NCBI GenBank assembly: GCA_964472875.1
Contig: CAYYMD010000023.1
Span: 1 to 46,385, forward strand
Direction: 5' to 3'
Source of the DNA: CAYYMD01 sp964472875
GTDB taxonomy: Bacteria; Planctomycetota; Phycisphaerae; SM23-33
DNA: 46,385 bases
The notes below the pieces were generated by a model. That model did not search any database. It saw nothing but the letters and a program-made list of their open reading frames with translations, and had not been told where the DNA came from. Both the position numbers and the translations under genes were made by a program. Shown piece by piece: positions 41,820-46,385 of this stretch (positions are counted from its first letter, which is position 1; every line of letters begins with the position of its first letter).

Positions 41820-42590
41820 TTGATCGCCATAATAAGCGATATTCACAGCAACATAGAGGCACTGGAAGCGGTGCTGGCTGACATAGCCAAGCGCGGGGTG
41901 AAGAAAATCCTGTGCCTGGGCGACCTGGTCGGCTACGGACCGAGCCCCAACGAGTGCCTCGATGCGGTGATGAAAAACTCCAAGATAACGCTCCTGGGCA
42001 ATCACGATTACGCCGTGATATACGAACCCGACCACTTCAACATAGGCGCCGAGGCGGCGTGCTTCTGGACGCGGGAGGTCATCGACACCGAAACCGCATC
42101 GGATAAGCGCAAGGCCAGGTGGGATTTTCTGGGCAAACTGGAAGTGAGACACGAGATGGACGACGGCCATGACATCGGCAAGATGACGCTCGTCCACGGC
42201 AGCCCCCGCCGCCCTATCAACGAGTACATTTTCCCCGACGACGTGTACAACAATCCGCACAAAATACGCTCCATGTTCGACCGATTCGAAAACATCTGTT
42301 TCGTGGGCCATACCCACGTTCCGGGGGTATTTGTGGACACACCGGATTTCTACAGCCCCAAGGAACTGCAGGACGTCTTCGAGATTCCCACAAAGGGCAA
42401 GGCCATAATTAACGTCGGTTCGGTGGGCCAGCCCAGAGACCGCGACAACAGGGCCTGCTATGCGATTATCGAGCACCGCGCCGTCCGGTTCGTCCGCGTG
42501 CCTTACGACATCGAATCGGTCGTTAAAAAAATTCAGTCAACAAGCGAACTGGACGATTATCTCGGCGAAAGACTCAGGGAAGGACGTTAA
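41820..42590 (+). CDS. Calcineurin-like metallophosphoesterase (YfcE/MPE type)
   Basis: The 256-residue phosphoesterase has a complete metal-binding set: ISDIHSN, LGDLVGYGP, LGNHDY, LVHGSPR and VGHTHVP. The start is TTG at 41820, with GGAG 8 bases before, unusual but well placed. It should be a Mn/Fe-dependent phosphodiesterase or phosphatase of unknown substrate. It lies just upstream of yidC. Confidence 0.92.
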   Translation: MIAIISDIHSNIEALEAVLADIAKRGVKKILCLGDLVGYGPSPNECLDAVMKNSKITLLGNHDYAVIYEPDHFNIGAEAACFWTREVIDTETASDKRKARWDFLGKLEVRHEMDDGHDIGKMTLVHGSPRRPINEYIFPDDVYNNPHKIRSMFDRFENICFVGHTHVPGVFVDTPDFYSPKELQDVFEIPTKGKAIINVGSVGQPRDRDNRACYAIIEHRAVRFVRVPYDIESVVKKIQSTSELDDYLGERLREGR

Positions 42591-42600
42591 AGAGGATCAA

Positions 42601-44694
42601 GTGTACCGGATGAAAGCAAAATTTTACCCGTTAATTCGAATATTGTTCGCGCCGCTGGCGACGGCAGTTTTGACGCTGGCATTTTGCAGCGGTCAAGCGG
42701 CCGCCCGGCAAGGCGCTGCCGCCACCTCCACCGCACCTGCAACCGCGCCCACCCAGCCGGCCCGAAAAGACGACGGGATGGTATGGTTCGGCGCACCGCC
42801 GGCCGAAGACCAAAAAATTATCATCGGCTCACCCGACCCCGCCTCCGACTACCTCCACCAGGTCGAAATTGTTAACCGCGGGGCCGCCGTCCAGACGCTG
42901 AAACTCTCTAAATATTACGCCACCGTGGCCGACAAGAAACTCGCCAATAAGTACAAGGGCGAGCACGAAAAATACCTGAAAAAGCGTTACGAGAATCCGG
43001 AGAAATACAAGGGCCATTACTGCCTGCTCAGCCCCTCCGGCGACCTGAAGGACCGGAGATTCTATCCGGACCAATTCTACCCCCTTGCCACAAAGGCGGT
43101 AGAAGTCAGAATCGCAGGCAATGAATCCGCATCGTTGAGTCTGGAAAATCTTCATAAAAAAACATGGCGTCTCGAGAAGAAAACTCAAAACAGCGCTACG
43201 TTTTCCTACACCTTTTATCGCGGCCCCAGGGGCAAATGGGAAATCGCCCGGAAAAACCCCGTCCTGAAAATCACAAAGACCTATACGGTCATCAAAAAAG
43301 ATTATTCCATCAGGATGGATTTGAAACTGGAAAACCTCTCCTCCGTTGAAATTTCCGTCCGCCTCAACCAGGCCGGGCCAACCGGCGTGCCGCGTGAGGA
43401 TTATCGCGGCGACTTGCGCAAGGCGATGTACGGCGTGCTCGAGGCCGAAAACGGCGCCGTTATGCCCGTAATGAAACCGATCGGCGAACTCGAGGACATC
43501 GAACAGAAGCAGAAGGACGACCTGCCCGTTGTGGGCACATCCATTGTAACTCCCGAAGCGCCCAAGCCGACGCTGTGGCTGGGGCACGTAAACAAATTCT
43601 TCGGAGCAATGCTGCACCCCATACCCGCATCCGGCGACCAGCTAAACGCCGCCTCGCTGAAGGCGAAGTTTTACGTCCAGGCCGCCCATGAAAGCCCGAC
43701 ATCAAGGACATTCAAGACAGGCGTGGTGATACCCGAAATCCGCCTCGGCCCGGATGAATCCGGGGATGTCAACTTCAGCATGTATGCCGGTCCGAAAAGA
43801 ACCGACATATTCGACGGCGGTTCGCCGTATTTCAAACCGCTTTACAAAAAACTCAACTACAAGGGCACCATCCAGTTCGGCGGGTGCTGCACGTGGGAGC
43901 CGCTGTCGTTCGGTATGATGTGGCTTCTCGACACACTATCGATTGTAACCCTGGGCAACTACGGCCTGGCGATAATCCTCCTGGTGGCGCTGGTCCGCGT
44001 GGCGCTTCATCCCCTTACCCGCAGGTCACAGAAGTCCATGGCCAAGATGCAGAAGCTCGGGCCGGAGATGCAGAAGCTCAAGGAAAAACACAAGGACGAC
44101 AAGGAAACGCTCAACAAGGAGATGATGAAGTTTTACAAGGAGCAGGGAGCATCACCGTTCCTGGGGTGCCTGCCCATGTTCCTGCAGATGCCGATTTGGA
44201 TAGCCCTGTGGACGGGTATTAACGCCTCGGTTGCGCTGAGGCACGAGGGTCTGCTTCCGGTGTGGATAACCGACCTGGCCGCCCCGGACACGCTCATCGG
44301 GCCGTGGCAAACCCAGATTATGTTCATCGGCAACCGATTCAACCTGCTGCCGATACTGCTGGGGATTGCGATGTACATACAGAGCAAGATAAATCCCCAG
44401 ATGACCGGCCAGTCGTCCGCTACGCCGGAACAGCAGAAACAGCAGCAGATGATGCGGGTGCTTATGCCGGTGATGATGCTGTTTATCTTCTACAGCGCCC
44501 CCAGCGGGCTGACGCTTTACATAATGGCCTCCACCTTCGCCGGTGCGGCGGAGATGTACATAATCCGCAAGCACATCAAGGAGAAGGAAGAAATCCAGGC
44601 CGCCACCGAAACCACCGTTAAAGCGCCCGGCAAAGCCCCCCGCTCGAAAAGGCCCAAAAAACCCAAGGGACCATACTGGACCAAGCGGGGATAA
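42601..44694 (+). CDS. yidC: Membrane protein insertase YidC
   Basis: The protein is 697 residues from GTG 42601 (GAGG five bases before); ATG 42610 is an alternative. An N-terminal signal-anchor helix (RILFAPLATAVLTLAF) is followed by a long periplasmic domain (~residues 70-430). The conserved membrane core comes next: SFGMMWLLDTLSIVTLGNYG, HPLTRRSQKSMAKMQKLGPEMQ, and PFLGCLPMFLQMPIWIALW. The C-terminus is Lys-rich. It inserts and folds inner-membrane proteins with or without Sec. The large periplasmic domain marks a Gram-negative-type cell plan. Confidence 0.96.
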   Translation: MYRMKAKFYPLIRILFAPLATAVLTLAFCSGQAAARQGAAATSTAPATAPTQPARKDDGMVWFGAPPAEDQKIIIGSPDPASDYLHQVEIVNRGAAVQTLKLSKYYATVADKKLANKYKGEHEKYLKKRYENPEKYKGHYCLLSPSGDLKDRRFYPDQFYPLATKAVEVRIAGNESASLSLENLHKKTWRLEKKTQNSATFSYTFYRGPRGKWEIARKNPVLKITKTYTVIKKDYSIRMDLKLENLSSVEISVRLNQAGPTGVPREDYRGDLRKAMYGVLEAENGAVMPVMKPIGELEDIEQKQKDDLPVVGTSIVTPEAPKPTLWLGHVNKFFGAMLHPIPASGDQLNAASLKAKFYVQAAHESPTSRTFKTGVVIPEIRLGPDESGDVNFSMYAGPKRTDIFDGGSPYFKPLYKKLNYKGTIQFGGCCTWEPLSFGMMWLLDTLSIVTLGNYGLAIILLVALVRVALHPLTRRSQKSMAKMQKLGPEMQKLKEKHKDDKETLNKEMMKFYKEQGASPFLGCLPMFLQMPIWIALWTGINASVALRHEGLLPVWITDLAAPDTLIGPWQTQIMFIGNRFNLLPILLGIAMYIQSKINPQMTGQSSATPEQQKQQQMMRVLMPVMMLFIFYSAPSGLTLYIMASTFAGAAEMYIIRKHIKEKEEIQAATETTVKAPGKAPRSKRPKKPKGPYWTKRG

Positions 44695-44786
44695 ACGGTC
44701 CTTATATCACCGTCGGCGGATTTCTGTTGGCGGGGCGGCGACCTTTAATGCAATCGCCCGCTCCGGCCGAGGCAGTCAATCGGGCG

Positions 44787-44814
44787 TTGACGAACGCCGC
44801 CGCTGCGTTAATAT
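44787..44814 (+). promoter_or_regulatory. Sigma70-type promoter of ileS
   Basis: TTGACG (44787-44792) and TAATAT (44809-44814) are 16 bases apart, 45 bases before the ileS start. No T-box leader fits in the short 5' region. Confidence 0.55.
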
Positions 44815-44859
44815 TATCCTTCTTGTTGTATTTAATCAGCCGTAATGCAGGACACTCCC

Positions 44860-46385
44860 ATGACAGATAAGCAAAAGAATAATTACAAAGACACGCTGAA
44901 CCTTCCCAAGACGGACTTCGGCATGCGGGCGAATCTGCTGAAAAAGGAACCCGCCATCCAGCAGCAGTGGCGCCAGGAAAACATTTACGGACAGATTCGC
45001 CAGGCCCGCAGCGGCCGGCAGCGATTCGTCCTCCACGACGGCCCGCCGTACGCCAACGGCAACATCCACATGGGCACGGCCCTGAACAAGATACTCAAGG
45101 ACATAGTCGTGCGGCACAAGACGATGTGCGGCATGGACGCCCCCTACGTGCCCGGATGGGACTGCCACGGCCTGCCCATCGAGCAGAAGGTCATGGACGA
45201 ACTCGGCGAAAAGGCGGCCGGCATGGCGGCCATGGACATCCGCCGGCGCTGCCGCAAGTACGCGGACAAATTCGTGACGGTCCAGTCCGAACAGTTTCAG
45301 CGCCTGGGCGTGGAGGGACAGTTCGACCGGCCGTATATAACCATGACGCCACAGTATGAATCGGACGTTCTGAACGTCTTTGCGCGACTGGTCGAAAGCG
45401 GCGTTGTCTATCGACAACTCAAGCCGGTTCACTGGTCCGTTGCCAACCGCACCGCCCTGGCCGACGCCGAACTGGAATATTACGACCGGCAGGATGACAG
45501 CATATACGTCGGCTTCGAGTTGACCGACTCATCCGGTCTTGGCGGCGGCGAAGAAGGAAGCGTGAAACTGCTTATCTGGACAACCACGCCGTGGACGCTG
45601 CCTGCGAACCTGGCCGTGGCCGTCCACCCGGACTTTAGATACGTAACCGTCGAACTGGACACCACTGACGGCCCGGCAACATATGTCATCGCCGAGGAGC
45701 GCCTCGAACCGCTCCTTCAGGCACTGGAGAAAAACCGCCAGGGCCGGCTCAAATCCCACCGCGTGCTGGGGACTATGAGCGGGCGGGAGCTAATCGATCT
45801 TAATCTGCAATACCGCCATCCGCTTGTGGCCGGTAAGGTCTGCCCCGTCGTCCCGGCCGACTACGTCACGCTCGAGGACGGCACGGGCCTGGTGCACACC
45901 GCGCCCGGCCACGGCCAGGAGGACTACTCAACCGGCCTGAAGCACCACCTCGAGATTTACTGCCCCGTCGGCGAGAACGGCAAGTTCGACGACACGGCGC
46001 CCGACTGGCTGCGCGGCATGAGTGTTTGGGATGCAAACCCGAAGATCGTCGAGCACCTCCAAGAGGTCGGCTCGCTGCTGATGGCCGAGACGATAACGCA
46101 CTCCTACCCCCACGACTGGCGGTCGAAAACGCCCACCATCTTCCGCGCCACCGAGCAGTGGTTCGTCGCAGTGGACCGTCCGCCGGCCGATGGCAGCCCC
46201 TCGCTACGGAAGATGGCCCTGGCGGCGGCGGCCGGAAAAGGCGAGGCCATCGAGTTCATCCCCCGGTGGGGGCGCAACCGCCTGGCCGGCGGTGGTGGTC
46301 TGGGCGACCTTCTGGTCGCTCTCGGCCGGGGCCTGGCTCGCGGTGGCGATGCAGGGCGCGCTGATCGCCTGGGACCGGATCATGG
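44860..46385 (+). CDS. ileS: Isoleucyl-tRNA synthetase, 5' part
   Basis: The frame from ATG 44860 (AGGA 7 bases before) runs off the window. Class I synthetase landmarks are the HIGH-type motif HDGPPYANGNIHMG, VPGWDCHGLPIE and editing-domain residues (LLIWTTTPWTLPANLAVAVH; TGLVHTAPGHGQEDY). KMSKS would be beyond the window. Homology holds to WGRNRLAG at about 46280. The next residues (GGGGLGDLLVALGRGLA) are not IleRS; the family normally continues with a CISRQR-type stretch. The end of the window is therefore likely an assembly or library chimera. Confidence 0.92.
   Translation, partial: MTDKQKNNYKDTLNLPKTDFGMRANLLKKEPAIQQQWRQENIYGQIRQARSGRQRFVLHDGPPYANGNIHMGTALNKILKDIVVRHKTMCGMDAPYVPGWDCHGLPIEQKVMDELGEKAAGMAAMDIRRRCRKYADKFVTVQSEQFQRLGVEGQFDRPYITMTPQYESDVLNVFARLVESGVVYRQLKPVHWSVANRTALADAELEYYDRQDDSIYVGFELTDSSGLGGGEEGSVKLLIWTTTPWTLPANLAVAVHPDFRYVTVELDTTDGPATYVIAEERLEPLLQALEKNRQGRLKSHRVLGTMSGRELIDLNLQYRHPLVAGKVCPVVPADYVTLEDGTGLVHTAPGHGQEDYSTGLKHHLEIYCPVGENGKFDDTAPDWLRGMSVWDANPKIVEHLQEVGSLLMAETITHSYPHDWRSKTPTIFRATEQWFVAVDRPPADGSPSLRKMALAAAAGKGEAIEFIPRWGRNRLAGGGGLGDLLVALGRGLARGGDAGRADRLGPDH
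46281..46385 (+). other. Non-homologous tail: probable chimeric junction
   Basis: From about 46280 the ileS frame loses family similarity. Another frame reads VVVWATFWSLSAGAWLAVAM then QGALIAWDRIM, a typical transmembrane protein of a high-GC organism. The local GC content also rises. Confidence 0.6.

Noticed and set aside
1..46385. tRNA, rRNA or CRISPR array
   Set aside because: No cloverleaf with a T-loop GTTCRA-type arm, no rRNA-like conserved stretch and no regularly spaced direct repeats were seen on either strand.

Overview
The window looks like a chromosome segment of a Planctomycetota bacterium of the Phycisphaerae type. Supporting this are two exported proteins with the C-terminal PEP-CTERM tail seen in that group, prepilin-like proteins with an H-x10-DG motif, a sulfatase beside a glycoside-hydrolase-like protein, a YidC with a large periplasmic domain, a split glycine decarboxylase (gcvPA/gcvPB), and sigma70-type promoters with Shine-Dalgarno (SD) sites. 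No tRNA, rRNA, CRISPR array or transposase was seen. The taxonomic call is inference.

Layout. 1-3.2 kb: GNAT acetyltransferase, two prepilin-like genes, and a small heat-shock protein behind a sigma54-type promoter. 3.3-5.1 kb: an Orc1/Cdc6-type AAA+ ATPase (the archaeal/eukaryal initiator family) with two small genes. 5.2-6.3 kb: an exported TPR protein. 6.4-13.0 kb: a compact nine-gene minus-strand operon encoding two small membrane proteins, a Cys-rich zinc protein, a HerA/TraG-like ATPase, a restriction-like nuclease, GrpE, a lid-less Hsp70, a vWA protein and a YggT-like membrane protein, with an unrecognised gene divergent from it. 14.4-17.0 kb: an SsuABC/TauABC-like ABC importer. 17.5-19.9 kb: a coiled-coil protein and a HerA-type ATPase. 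20.3 kb: an orphan Phd antitoxin. 21.2-26.1 kb: a complete prokaryotic ubiquitin-like cascade (Ubl, E2 fused to a RING-like Cys cluster, JAMM peptidase, E1), with DUF2958 and two small proteins. 26.3-28.8 kb: a SEC-C protein gene split by an in-frame TGA. 28.8-33.8 kb: gcvT-gcvH-gcvPA-gcvPB-lplA. 34-37 kb: two PEP-CTERM paralogues and a structured, promoter-led non-coding stretch. 37-46.4 kb: epimerase, GH-like protein, sulfatase, tsaB, metallophosphoesterase, yidC and the 5' part of ileS. The last ~100 bases look chimeric.

The most striking signal cuts across the accessory islands. Five places carry the same 16-base arrangement CCGAAA-NN-TTTAWAWA, and three more carry TTTATAA-type boxes. This is the layout of an archaeal BRE+TATA promoter. 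Three boxes sit 21-24 bases before a start codon, as in archaeal leaderless transcripts. They precede the genes next to orc1/cdc6, the HerA operon and the Ubl operon, while housekeeping genes and the Hsp70 operon have ordinary -35/-10 promoters and SD sites. I infer that the accessory genes belong to one or more integrated elements with archaeal-style replication and promoter features inside a bacterial chromosome. Candidate systems to examine are the archaeal-promoter element itself, the Hsp70-GrpE-vWA-ATPase-nuclease operon, and the Ubl-E2/RING-JAMM-E1 cascade.
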